DNA of 64,000 nt from Aurelia coerulea. Its lineage: Eukaryota > Cnidaria > Scyphozoa > Semaeostomeae > Ulmaridae. Of the stretch, positions 10,862-21,985 are shown one piece after another (position 1 is the first letter of the stretch; the number at the start of each line of letters is the position of its first letter). The position numbers and the translations under genes are program-made. The notes beneath the pieces are model-generated. The model ran no database searches. It was not told the origin of the DNA and saw only the letters and a list, made by a program, of their open reading frames with translations. The stretch spans positions 13,959,896-14,023,895 of the forward strand of contig CM076957.1 of assembly GCA_039566865.1 (NCBI GenBank), read 5' to 3'.

Positions 10862-10997
10862 ATCCCATTTCAAGTTTAGGGCAGAAATTTACTTGATTTA
10901 AGGTAATTTTTGTGCACAATTACCCATCCCATTTCAAGTTTAGGGCCGAAATTTACACGATAAAGGTATTTTTGTTGTGTGTGCACAATTACCCAAG
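10862..10997 (+). repeat. Two-copy tandem duplication, ~64-bp period
   Basis: CCCATTTCAAGTTTAGGGC, AGAAATTTAC/CGAAATTTAC and GTGCACAATTACCC occur twice in the same order, starting near 10862 and 10926. It lies just downstream of the ORF1-type gene, in the possible spacer before LINE-B. Confidence 0.75.
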
Positions 10998-11110
10998 TCT
11001 GTCCCAAAATAAGTGTCAGACATGCTATTTTTTTTTTGCGTCCCAGCAAAAAAAAATTTTATAGGATATGCTGTACCCAATTTCACGATTTTCGTGCATG
11101 ACATTTATTT

Positions 11111-11353
11111 TTGAACCCTCGTTGGGAAACCCCACTTCCTCAGATGCTGCATTTTATTTTTCTCCCACGGATATGCTTTTGTTTTCTAACACAGGTTGTA
11201 ATTGACAGTGCAGACCCACTCGATTGGAAAACTACTGTCCCCTTAGAGTTTGTTGAGGCTATTTGTGTCTTTGAAACTAATGAATTTGCTTTTCATTTGA
11301 AAAATCAGTGTGCTCACGACGATATGCGGGAATTACTTAAGTCAAAAACCTAA
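11111..11353 (+). other. Unassigned open frame, possible exon or LINE spacer
   Basis: An 80-codon frame. Its second half (from the TTTTCTAACACAG-like acceptor near 11195) reads as a plausible protein and stops at TAA 11351. I do not recognise a family. It could be a relic exon, part of LINE-B between ORF1 and ORF2, or chance. Confidence 0.2.
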
Positions 11354-11668
11354 CTCGAGTCATTTAATCAGTTCATTTTAATTCATTTCCTGGTCCATAA
11401 GTTTACTATAAAACAATTACCTATTGAAAGTACACCTTCAAGAACCATCCCTTGTGTATTTCTCAACCTCAATTATCAATAAGCAGTCCCTTTGCAATCG
11501 CAGAACCCGTGCCGATGACTAAGCTCACCGTGCTTGTTGTTCATTTTATGTTGTTGTGTATCTGTAAGTCTGTATGTTTAGATTATCCGTTTTTCTTTTT
11601 TTCGTGTATTTACGATGGTGGTTACATTGTGACTTATTGCCCCTTAGGACCAGCAAGAAGATTTCTTT

Positions 11669-12075
11669 GTGATGATGCCGGTTGAAATCAATCAATGGCG
11701 AGCAACAATAGGGTGCTTTTGTGTATCCATGCACAATGTGTCCCCAGTGAGCAAAAATTTCAGGCCATTCTCACTTATTTTCCAAATGTTGAAGTTATAT
11801 TGGTTTTGTTGTTCCTTCATCGCAATCGCAGTTTTTGCATTACCCTTGACATTAACAATACAGTTTCTCGCAGAGCACTCCATGGTCTCAAAATTATGTT
11901 TCTTGCCGCTGTTCGCCCGTGTGCATCACTTTGCGAAGACAATAATTTATGCGACTGTGGAACTCCTAAAGCGAATCCCTCTTGGTGTCATTGGTCTAGT
12001 TCGGTATAAGCATTTCGCTATGAAGCGATTTCTTTTCGTTTATGTCTATTTTTACATAGGGTGTGTACTCTGCAT
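11669..12075 (+). pseudogene. Probable hydrophobic N-terminal part of LINE-B ORF2
   Basis: About 135 codons with long hydrophobic stretches (CCSFIAIAVFALPLTLTIQFL, then FLFVYVYFYIGCVLC). The frame reaches the hAT-like insertion at 12076. Taking out that element and one copy of its imperfect target repeat brings this frame into the frame that carries the 2A-like motif after 13657. This suggests it was the N-terminus before the insertion. Hydrophobic signal-like segments next to 2A-like motifs are reported for related LINEs. The start codon choice is open. Confidence 0.4.
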
Positions 12076-13656
12076 CAGTGGCGGACTGGCTCTGATTTTT
12101 GCACCGGCCATGGATGAGTTATGGGGGCCATAAGTGGGTGTGGCCTACATCATGAGGGTGTGGTCATGCACAAAATTCGTCACAATTCCTCGATTTCTTA
12201 CCAATAGCAAAGCTAAACTCACTTTCTTTGAAAATGAGGCTTATACCTTATCATGGCATGATTAAAATCTTTACGTAGTCTCTATTTTATAAAAGTAACT
12301 CTGACCTTTTGAGAGTATTGTGGGCCAGATGATCTATAATGTTTTCGTTTCACAAACTGTTGAGCAACCCTTTCTCGAACCTCCCCCAGCAGTGTGGCCA
12401 GGGAAAATTTACTGATGGCAGCGGCGTGGTGAGGGTAAATGAAGTAGGGGGAATGTAAAGGAGGGGGTCTGGGGGCTAAGCCCCCAGGAAAATTTTTGGG
12501 GTCACGCCCTTTACTTTGGCTTAGAATGCATTTCCCAATATCATGCTTGCCATTAGCTACAAGGAAACCTTGATCGTTTTGTGACAGTTATCCTATGAAT
12601 CAGAGCACAAGGAAAATTTTTGAAGAAAGATCCTTTCTTTGGCTTAGAATGCATGTCGCAATATCATGCTTGCCAGTGCTAAAATGGAAGATTTAACATT
12701 TCTCGGAAAATTCTTACCCAACCTATACCCAGTCATTTTCTCCTCGGTTTTAGAGGAATCTCGATGGCCATCTTTCGACAAAAGTGGGAAGGGGGGAAAT
12801 TGCCCCCCCATACCCCCGTTGGCCACGCCACTGACTGATGGAGTATCAAAATGAGGTGTCTGGGGGCAAAGTCTCCAGGAAAATCTCTTAGGGCACTCCC
12901 TCAACTTTGGCTTAGAACACTTCTTCCAATCCCATGTTTGGAGGATTTAAAACGGACTTAATTTTATCATATACGAAATTATCTAGCTGTGGTTCACTTC
13001 GCGACGGCAACGCGCAATGCATGCTGGTCAACAGTCGTTCTTTAAATTAAGTTTTTATCAAGTGAAACAGCAGTTTTATGAATTAGCATCCACAAGGCAA
13101 TTTTGTGAATAAATATCTGTTCTGTGGCTGAAATTTTCAAAATTATTTTAGCAGTTTTCTATCAATCAACACTCTTATAAACATTTTCGCGCACAAGATT
13201 TTACATTGCTGCAGCAATCCAATTTGTGCGTGCCCCCAAAGTGGAGGCCTTGACAAAGTTTTTCCTGGAAAATTTTTGAAACTGACAGCCTTATTTTGGC
13301 TTAGAACGATTCTCCCAGTCATTTTCTGCCATTTTTGAGAGAGTCTTACCCTACACTACCAAAACTCAACTATTTTCTTTGAAAGAATCCCAAGAAGCAT
13401 CTGTTGACAGAAGTGGACGGGGCCTTTACCGTGTCTTCACTCTCGACTGTATTCATTTCTTTGAACAAGTTCACTGACATGGTAGGATTCAAATGTGAAG
13501 TGAGATGTCCATTATTCAAGAATGCAGATCTACTAAAGAACTTCCTAATTTCGCAAAAGGGCCCTTTTCCAGCAAAAAGGGGCCCTTTTTGCAAGATTTT
13601 GAGAGGGGCCGCCCACCGGCCACGGGCCGGTGGGCCGGTGGGCCAGTCCGCCACTG
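12076..13656. mobile_element. hAT-like non-autonomous element
   Basis: The ends are inverted copies of CAGTGGCGGACTGGC (left at 12076, right ending 13656), typical of hAT termini. The flanks are TCTGCAT and TCTGCAAT, an 8-bp target duplication with one base lost. Inside, a unit containing TTTGGCTTAGAA plus a GGGG/CCCC-rich stretch recurs at about 12519, 12639, 12908 and 13294, so the element is built partly from degenerate internal repeats. The GC-rich right end (GGCCGGTGGGCCGGTGGG) is unlike its surroundings. No transposase is seen. It is inserted in LINE-B. Confidence 0.7.
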
Positions 13657-14006
13657 TCTGCAATACACTACATTCGCAATGGTTGGTTTTTAGGACAATT
13701 CTGCTCAGTGGCGATATAGAAATGAACCCTGGTCCTGAAACACTTGATTTTTGTACTTGGAATCTAAATAGTATTACTGCGCATGATTTCTTACGAGTGT
13801 CCTTGATCGAGGCATTCAATTCAGTTTATAAACATGACCTAATTGGTATCGTTGAGACCCATCTTGATAGCACAATCGATGAAGACAGATTGGCATTAGA
13901 TGGCTATACTTTTTTCAAGAGTAACCATCCACAAAACGTCAAAGGGGTGGTGTTGGCCTCTATATCAAAGAATCCCTTCCTTCACAAAATCGTTCTGATC
14001 TTGTGA
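13657..14006 (+). pseudogene. LINE-B endonuclease, part 1
   Basis: After the 2A-like motif comes FCTWNLNSITAHDF (first endonuclease strand with Asn) and LIGIVETHLDS with the metal-binding Glu. The frame is lost near 13945, where the sequence shifts relative to the next part. The upstream end is set by the hAT-like insertion, so the open frame before 13657 is transposon sequence, not LINE protein. Confidence 0.75.
13698..13736 (+). other. 2A-like ribosome-skipping motif
   Basis: The translation ILLSGDIEMNPGP fits the D-[V/I]-E-x-N-P-G-P consensus of 2A and 2A-like peptides, where the ribosome skips formation of the Gly-Pro bond. Such motifs are known at the N-termini of some APE-type non-LTR retrotransposons. 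Here the endonuclease starts almost directly after it (FCTWNLNSI). Skipping would release the hydrophobic leader from the endonuclease/RT. Confidence 0.75.
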
Positions 14007-14563
14007 CTCTCCCTGAATGTGTTGTATGTGAGATCCAACTAAACAGAAAAAAATACTTTTTTGTTGTAATTTACAGAAGTCCAAGTCAGGACCAGAGCGA
14101 ATTTGACGATTTCACGATAAACTTTGAGTTGTTGCTTTCCAAAATGCACAATGAAAATCCCTTCTGCGTTATTATTACTGATGATTTCAACTGCAGATCA
14201 ACTCAATGGTGGGAACATGATATCGAAAACAACGAGAGAAGAATATTTGAGCCATTTGTTTCTGAACTTGGCCTTCATCAATTAATTTCAGAACCAACTC
14301 ACTTCATGGGTGATTCTAAATCTTGCATTTATTTAATTTTTACTGATCAGCCCAACCTTGTTATCGATTCTGGTGTCCATCCATCGCTACATGAGCAATG
14401 TCATCATCAAATTGTTTATGGAAAATTGTCTGTATCGAATATAGCACTTCCTCCTCACACTCGAAAGGTTTGGTATTATGACAAGGCGGACATTGTCGCA
14501 ATCATAAAAAGTATTGAAATGTTCCGTTGGGAGCATCTCGACAAAAATAACATGCCCCAATGA
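14003..14563 (+). pseudogene. LINE-B endonuclease, part 2
   Basis: It contains FVVIYRSPSQDQSEF, VIITDDFNCRSTQWW (the GDFN catalytic motif; here the first Asp-equivalent residue reads D-D-F-N), LISEPTH, IYLIFTDQP and SLHEQCHHQIVYGKL (the terminal His block). Position by position it parallels LINE-A, which has GDFN. A frameshift near 14530 separates it from part 3. Confidence 0.8.
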
Positions 14564-15193
14564 ACAGGTCGAGTTTCTCAATGAAGCTCTTCTCAATATT
14601 TATTCCAACTTCATACCGAACAAGGTAAAAACGATCAGACCACGCCAAGCTCCCTGGGTAACTCAAACTGTTAAAAATTTTCTGAGGAAAAAGAATCATG
14701 CTTACAAAAGCTTCGTTAGGAGTGGTCAGCCAGACGATAAGCTTGAAGGAATACAAAAAATGATAACTGAAGGTTCGAGTCTGATTGAAGATGCTAAGCG
14801 AAATTATTTTCTTAAAGCAGGGGATACCTTAGCAAATCCGGGAAATTCGAACAGAACATATTGGTCCTTAATTAACACCGTTCTAAACAAGGCTAAGATC
14901 CCTATAATACCACCCCTTCTAGAGAACGGGTTATTTGTTACTGATTTCACTGAAAAGGCACAATTATTCAATGACTATTTTATACTTCAGTGTACAACGA
15001 TTGACACCGGCAGTGAAGTCCCGCAATATATTCCTCCAGTAGCTACTACTCTTATAAACGACTTCGCTATTTCTGATGAAAAGATACTGAATATTATAAG
15101 ATCACTTAATTCTAATAAGGCACATGGCTGGGATGAAATATCTGTGAGAATGATAAAATTAAGTGATGCTGCTGCATTAGTGGTTCCGCTTAA
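14514..15193 (+). pseudogene. LINE-B linker and start of reverse transcriptase
   Basis: It begins in the endonuclease-RT linker (CPNEQVEFLNEALLNIYSNF) and runs to SNKAHGWDEISVRMIKLSD, the RT block usually read as KAxGxDxIs. The LINE match stops at TTAA (15190-15193), where the foldback element is inserted. The open frame past 15194 is transposon sequence. Confidence 0.8.
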
Positions 15194-16350
15194 GGTAACT
15201 CTGCTTTCCGCTCTAGTGCACAGCGAGAAGCCACTTCGCAAAACCACTTTCCTCAGAAAACAGTTAATTTCTCCTATATTATTCGGCCTATCGAAAAGCG
15301 GTAAAAAGGATGTTGTTCTGTATAATCTAGGCAATCGAAAAATGTATAAATCGCAATGTTTCCGTCAATCCTGGTTTCGCAAATCCTAGTTCAAATCTTT
15401 TTGCTAATTTCAGAAAAGTGGATTTATCTCCAAAACTACTCGAAAAAGTTTCGATTTTTTTTCGTTCCATCTTTTGCTAGGTAGTTGATCTACAACTTTG
15501 CCAAGTCTGATTGAAAAGCTAGGCTAGATTTCCTGCAATCGAATTTCATATTTCTGTTTACTTTTCGACAGCGAAATGGAGAAACCTTGGTCAACAGATT
15601 ATCATGCTATGAAGCACGCTTGCTAAAGCTCAGGCTTGAAATAACTTTCAGAATTTTTCCATTGGCAAAAAAAATGAACGTCGTCTTTTGGGAATACCAT
15701 ACGCAAGTCTCAAAAGACATCCTTAGTGCGCTTGTAAAAGTATCATTTGCACCTATTGATTAAAAATTCCTGATTTTTACCAGCAACTTCACGAAGCCAT
15801 GCATAGGGTGTCTTTTGAGACTTTCGTAAGCATTCACAAATTATCAATTTCTTTTAGAGTCCACAATGAGCATAGATCTTAGATCAAGAACTAAAGTTTT
15901 TGCAAAAACATTCTACGGGCGTTCAAGTCGTTCTGTATGGGCTAAACTGTTGACCAACGCTTTTCCCCTTCGATGTCGAAAAGTAAACAGAAATGTAAAA
16001 TTCGATTGCAGGAAATCTAGCCTAGCTTTTTCAATCAGACTTGGCAAAGTTGTAGATCAACTACCTAGGAAAAGAAAGAGCGAAAAAAATCGAAACTTTT
16101 TCGAGTAGTTTTGGAGATAAATCCACTTTTCTGAAATCAGCAAAAAGATTTGAGCAAGGATTTGCGAAGCCAAGGTTGAAGGAAACATTGCGATTTATAC
16201 ATCTTTCGATTGCCCAGATTATACAGAACAACATCCTTTTTACCGCTTTTCGATAGGCCTAATAATATTGGAGAAATTAACAGTTTTCTGAGGAGAGTGG
16301 TTTTGCGAAACGGCATCTCGCTGTGCACTAGAGCGGAAAGCAGAGTTACC
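15194..16350. mobile_element. piggyBac-like foldback element in LINE-B
   Basis: The ends are GGTAACTCTGCTTTCCGC and its inverse, directly flanked by TTAA on both sides (15190-15193 and 16351-16354), the piggyBac target. The arms are about 400 bp each (15194-15600 and 15945-16350) around a ~345-bp loop that itself pairs in part. Element plus one TTAA is 1161 bp, a multiple of three, so the LINE frame is the same on both sides. No transposase is encoded. Confidence 0.85.
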
Positions 16351-18158
16351 TTAAGATAATATTCACAAATTGTTTGAGGTGTGGTCTTTTCTCCCAAATA
16401 TGGAAATGTGCAAATGTTGTGCCTGTGCACAAAAAGAGTGAGAAAAATGTGAAAAGTAACTACCGTCCAATTTCTCTACTCCCTATTTTTGGGAAAATTC
16501 TTGAAAAGCTAATTTACGATTCTTTATACTCGCACCTTGTCTCGTGTGAGCTATTAAATCCAAATCAATCAGGTTTTCGTCCAGGTGACTCGACAATCAA
16601 TCAACTAATCTCGATATCGCACACCATCTTTAAAGCATTCGACTGTAATCCCCCGGTTGAAGTTCGTTCTGTTTATCTTGATATTTCCAAGGCCTTTGAC
16701 AGGGTATGGCATGATGGTCTTGTATATAAACTTAAACGATGTGGAGTTTCAGGGCAACTCCTTTCTCTTATTCAAAGCTTTCTTAAGGATCGAAAACAGC
16801 GAACTGTTCTGAAGAGAAAATGTTCTGTCTGGGGAGATATTTCGGCAGGAGTACCTCAGGGTTCTATTCTAGGACCATTGTTTTTTCTTGTGTACATTAA
16901 TGATCTAACGGAAAACTTGAAGTGTAATGTCAAACTTTTCGCAGATGATACGTCGTTATTTACAGTCGTCAAAAACTCCAATACAGCTGCAAACGATATG
17001 AACCATGACTTAGAGTTGATAAAGAAGTGGGCTCATGACTGGAGGATGTCGTTTAATCCTGATCTACAAAAGCAAGCTGTTGAAATAATATTTTCGACGA
17101 AAAGAAATAAAATTGACCATCCAGTGATACTTTTTAACAACACACCTGTGAAGAAAGTAGATGAGCATAAACACCTAGGGCTCTTTCTTGATTCAAAATT
17201 GTCCTTCTCTGCTCATATCAAAGCAGCCATCACTAAATCACGTAAGAGTATCGGTCTGCTGAAATATCTCTCCAAGTATCTCCCAAGACACACGCTGAAC
17301 GAATTATATAAGCTCTATGTTCGACCCCGCCTGGATTACGGGGACGTTATTTACCATATCCCTCCTAAAGTATGTGAATTTAGTGGCAATGTAACTTTGC
17401 CAAGTCTCATGGAGAAGCTAGAGTCTGTTCAGTATTCTGCTGCTTTAGCTGTATCAGGAACATGGAAGGGTATGTCGAGAGAAAAGCTGTATGCCGAGCT
17501 TGGCTGGGAATCGCTAAGCTCCCGTAGTTGGAGCAGACGCCTTGTTTTATTCTACAAGTTCATGAATAATCTGACTCCTGAATATACAACGGATCCAATA
17601 CCACCACAGCGGCAGTCCAGATACACTCTTCGCAATCAGGATGCCATCGGGCGAATACGAACAAGGACTGATAAATTTAAATCCAGCTTCTATCCTCACT
17701 GTCTGTCTGAATGGAATAAGCTTGATCCAGAAATTAGACTTGCACCTTCTATTGCTGCTTTTAAAACAAAGCTGCTATCCAAAATTCGTCCCCTTCCAAA
17801 ATCTGTCTTTCGGATACATGATCCGACAGGATTATCATATCTTACCCAACTTAGGGTTGGTCTCAGTAAATTAAATTTTCACAAATTCAAACACAATTTC
17901 AGGGATACTTTAAACCCAATGTGCCCTACCAACGATGGCATTGAGGATACGGAACACTGCCCTTCTTTTGAAGTACCACGTAGAGATCTTCTCGCTGGTG
18001 TTTCTGCTTTATTACGACCACTTGGACATACAAATCTTTCGAACGAATTTCTAATGCAGATTTTATTGTATGGTGATAAAGATTTTCCCGATGGTATCAA
18101 TAAAGATATACGCTTGTTAACTCTCTGCTTTATCCATAAAACTGGTCGGTTTGATTAG
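16351..18158 (+). CDS. LINE-B reverse transcriptase and C-terminal domain
   Basis: This 594-codon frame resumes the RT after the foldback: SNYRPISLLPIFGKILEKL, GFRPGDST, YLDISKAFDRVWHDGL (catalytic Asp), GVPQGSILGPLFFLVYIND and FADDTSL (catalytic Asp pair). It continues into the C-terminal domain with LRVGLSKLNFHKFKHNF and a Cys/His cluster (MCPTNDGIEDTEHC). Compared with LINE-A, a few residues are missing next to TEHC. The RT motifs are intact, but the element is split. Confidence 0.9.
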
Positions 18159-18416
18159 AAATCTAAAACTCGGTAACAAGTCATATTTAACCACCTCGTC
18201 CCTTTTAAGTAAACGTTTTCTCATTTGTGTTGTAGTTACCTGTAGTTTCGTGTCTTTTTTCGATTTTTTCTTTATCTTAATACCCACGTGGGTAGACATA
18301 GTTATTGCTCCCCCTGGTCTTGTCCTTGTAGTAGGGTAGAGTAATTTGTAAGTATAATAATTAAGTAAATATGTATTGTAAATTTTTAGCAGAATGTATA
18401 AAAAAAAAGAAAAAAA
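18159..18416 (+). other. LINE-B 3' UTR and A-rich tail
   Basis: It holds CCCACGTGGGTAGACATAG followed by GCTCCCCCTGG, a possible hairpin. Its counterpart occurs in LINE-A and LINE-D as ATGGGGTAG-ACATAG and GCTCCCC/GCTCATC. It ends in AAAAAAAAGAAAAAA. Confidence 0.6.
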
Positions 18417-18606
18417 GATAATCTTGTTGTGCATGAAAAACGATGCCCTTCTGGCCCACAGCAGCACAACAACGCGGCAAGCTTACAAAAGAACGCGCGT
18501 CGAACGTATCAGAATTTCAGCCAATCAGAGCAATTTTCCCTACTGCTGCGATTGAGGCGAAAAAACAATCAAACAGCCTCGTTTTCGTTTGCGCGATATG
18601 ACGTAC

Positions 18607-21142
18607 TAGACTGATTATATGTTCGTAGGTTATCGCTATTCACGCCCGACAACACCTTTCTCGAGGAGTTCAGCCTCGCTTTGATGCCCCTATACAAATG
18701 TATAGGAAAATGACCGGAAGTGAATATTTTCGTCCACTTTGAGCGTTTCTTGCAGGGATGCGGTGTGATTTTTCCGCGTTAATTTAATCTTAAAAGGTAG
18801 TGAATTTATCTAAGAAATGTTTAAAACTAAAATCGTTTTGATTTAAAGATCCTGGTGAACTCCACGCAATTTGACAGGAGTGATGGTCTTATTTTAAGAG
18901 ATTTTCATCCGTATTTGGGCAAATTTTTCGAATTCATTGTTTTTGGTGCGGTAAGCAGCGCCTTGAAAGCCATGACATTTAGAAAATGCCGTAGATCGTA
19001 GAAATTGTTTTGAAGCAGCGTGGTCTGCTTGCTGCTTGCTTTCAAGAAAACTTTTAAATTCTGAACGAAACGAAGCAATAAACCAATATGCAGAGCACTA
19101 GCGATCCTTTTACTACCAGTGAAGGACAAGAGATGCTTTCATGTTTTCAAATAAGTCTCCAACCCGCCAGAAAGAAAGAGACAAGAAGAAGCAGCTTCCA
19201 ACGAAAGAACTCGGATATTTATGGATCAAGAACTGAAACCGTTTTGTTTATGATGGCAGATGTCTTTGATGGACAAATGGATAGCAAATTATAGAAAATA
19301 TGTTATTTGTACTGGGCAAGTCCCTGTCAATGATGGAGCAACTCAATGCAGTCTGGAAATCTTCTCTTGTTGGCTCTAAAAACTCACAGACAAGGAAGGA
19401 TGCTGTCTATCGAAATTGCAATGACTATTTCTGAATGGACAACGGCAATAAATGCTTTTTGGTATTTTTCAGAAACTCATGAATGAGCATGGCAGTAGGG
19501 GCTACAGGGTGAAACGGGCGAGCTTTGTCTTTGTCTTTGCAAACAATTGTCTTTGCAGATCAAATTCAGAATAAGGTTCAGACTGTTTCAGAATTGGAAG
19601 CATTAAAATTTCAATTTTGTGATGATTCAATTGCTATTATCTTACCATCTTCCTATTATCAGAGTAAAATCATCAGAGTATCAATTATTGGATTGCTCAA
19701 ATTTTTGATATATCATAATATTGTTTTTCATTGAATGCTTTGTCCATTAGTTTTGCATCAGTCTTCAGGCATTGGAAAAGCAAGAATTGCAGTCTTTTGT
19801 GGTTGTTGTCAAATGCTGCTTCAAGGTTGGGCTTGATTGGTAAAGGATAATCTTGTTCTGTTTGGGTCCTAAAATAAAACAGAGACAATAATATTTCCTC
19901 CTACTAAAAATGTTTGCTGCATAGCAAATTTCACTTTGTCTCATAGAGAATTGCATGTACAAAAAAGAGCAGCAAACCAAAATAGGAGATGTCTTTGCAA
20001 ACTTAAATCAGAGCAGCAATACCCTGCTCAAGAAAAAGAAAACAGATTTAAGGGCAAATAATTGCAGTAAACTATCGTATTTATAGGCAAAATAATCAAA
20101 GCTGATAATTTTTTGTACAAGGTAGCCTTGATAACATTGTTTTAGTAAGTAAATCTCCTATTTCTAGGTCAGAGCTTCCCCATTAGTCTTGAAGAAAATA
20201 AGCAACAATGCAACTTTATGTTTGTTTACAGTTAGGCCAAACCCGACGAAAAGTTCTCTGAGAGCGAAGTCAAAGTTTTGTTATTATTCTCATTGCTCTG
20301 GTGGCCAAAACAGCTAGCAAGTACTCTAAAATACTTTCATTTCTGAAAACATCAGATTAAGTTCGAAAGTGATACATTCAACCAAGGTTAACGCTTGTTT
20401 TCTGACTAAAAAGCAGACAAGTTTGTGAAAGGAAGCACGTAAAGTTAACGAAGATTAGATGGTCATGGCTCTCGAGGAAAAATTGCCTTTGAAAATTGTG
20501 GGAAACCGGCAAAGGCTACAGCAAAACAGGCAACATCTCTACAAACTAGATGCTTACAGCTATTGCGTTATATCTCCAAAATGAGAATTCCTGTCTTAGT
20601 TTAGAAAATATTGGAGTTTGAAAAAATTTTGGTTAAATTTAGGCCAACAAAAGTTCATTTTCTTGAAACTGCAAGCCGAAGTTCAAGACGAGAAAAAGAC
20701 AAGTTTATTTCGTCAACAATTGGCGAAAGGTGGCAAAATAGGACAAAACGGCATCGAGGAATCCAAAACTTTCAACAAAATTTCCATGAAACAAAGGAAA
20801 AACGTTAAATTTATGATAAAGTCTGCTTACCTGCTGTGCTGAATCCCGAGTTTGTAAACAGAGTTGTCCACGGCCTTTGAAAAATATGAAAAACCAAGAA
20901 GCTCTGAGTCCAAAATGCTCGAAGAACTTGAAAGAGTGAAGATACAGCTATTGCGTTATATCTCGATATTTTGCTTTGGGACACTTGGGACGCCTGCTGA
21001 CGCCATTTATCACAAAATTTTACTTTCGCGCCACAGCTTTCTTGCAAGAGAGGCCGGAAGTGACGTCAGAATTCAGGCTTGGTGTTGTCGGGCGTGGCTA
21101 TTGATAGGCTGATGGACGCTATAACTACGACTCATGGACTTA
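18607..21142. mobile_element. Large TIR element, TAGACTGAT family
   Basis: The left end TAGACTGATTATATGTTCG leads to TATCGCTATTCACGCCCGAC. The right end, inverted, reads TAAGTCCATGAGTCGTAGTT and later ATAGCCACGCCCGACAACACC, so the terminal repeats are interrupted but recognisable over ~55 bp. The left terminus matches the smaller element at 27884. The interior contains no recognisable transposase. GCTATTGCGTTATATCTC occurs twice inside (near 20559 and 20948). No clean target duplication was found. Confidence 0.5.
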
Positions 21143-21894
21143 CGCTTCCAGAAACGGACATGGCCTAAATCACCTGCTATTTTTTCTTGAAACCACCGAC
21201 CCTAAATCGCCGCAAAAAATGGTTTTCCTGAAGTGCTACACTGCAAAACAAGCTATCAGTACTTAGATGAATGTTTCTTCAAGCTATTAAAGCAAAAAAA
21301 TCCTACCTATAAGTGCCATTTTCGTTGTTTGGGGACGCAAAAGATCTCGTAAATTCGTTCGCTACTTTGAGATTTTGATCGTTGGAGCAGTTCAGTCGAA
21401 CGCGTTGTTCAAATTCGTTTGTTTGCCTTTGGCGGGAAGTTTAAATTGAAGAAGAATCAGCCAATCCCATTAAGTTATTTCAAGTCTTGCATCCTGATTG
21501 GTCCAGGAACAAATTTGTTCCTGGCGAGAATTTTTTTGCCGTTTTGAGAAGAGTTAGTCCATAAGGCCCTTGACTGGAGCGACAACAACAACATTAATTC
21601 ACTTCAATTAGATTAGCGAGGCTGGTACCCAGGGTAGATATGACGTCACTTCGCTCAAATTGATTATTTGAATACGTAATTTCACAAGGAGAAGGCGACA
21701 AATAGTGGAAAAAAGTATCATACATCATTCATAGCAGTATTATCTTGTATTTTATCATCAATCATACCAATTCCGGACTTGTCCTTTAAATATTGCTCAT
21801 GGCTCTGTTTATTCCAAGGGTGCGTTTGCAAAAGGCAAGGTGCCTTTTTCTATCTCGCATTTGTCCCATTTCTCGAAATCAACGCCAAACCTCT

Positions 21895-21985
21895 GATTGA
21901 TTTGATTTGATTTGATTTGATTTGATTTGATTTGATTTGATTTGATTTGATTTGATTTGATTTAATTTGATATATTTGATTTGAA
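21895..21985 (+). repeat. Pentanucleotide microsatellite (GATTT)n
   Basis: About 17 units of GATTT, degenerating at the right end (TTAATTTGATATATTTGATTTG). The sequence around it has no supported gene. Confidence 0.95.

Larger units (their letters stand above)
11669..18416 (+). mobile_element. LINE-B copy with 2A-like motif, split by two DNA transposons
   Basis: The pieces in order are a hydrophobic N-terminal region (11669-12075), a hAT-like insertion (12076-13656), a 2A-like motif, endonuclease in three frames, the start of RT, a piggyBac-like foldback (15194-16350), the rest of RT with a long C-terminal domain, a 3' UTR, and an A-rich tail at 18400-18416. LINE-A and LINE-D on the minus strand are the same family, with closely similar protein and a similar 3' UTR hairpin. 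The 5' boundary is uncertain and could reach the ORF1-type gene at 9903. Frameshifts and insertions make it inactive. Confidence 0.8.

Noticed and set aside
16137..16430. 97-codon minus-strand frame with KVTLLSALVHSE, also seen on the plus strand near 15195
   Set aside because: It is the same sequence read from the two arms of the piggyBac-like foldback.
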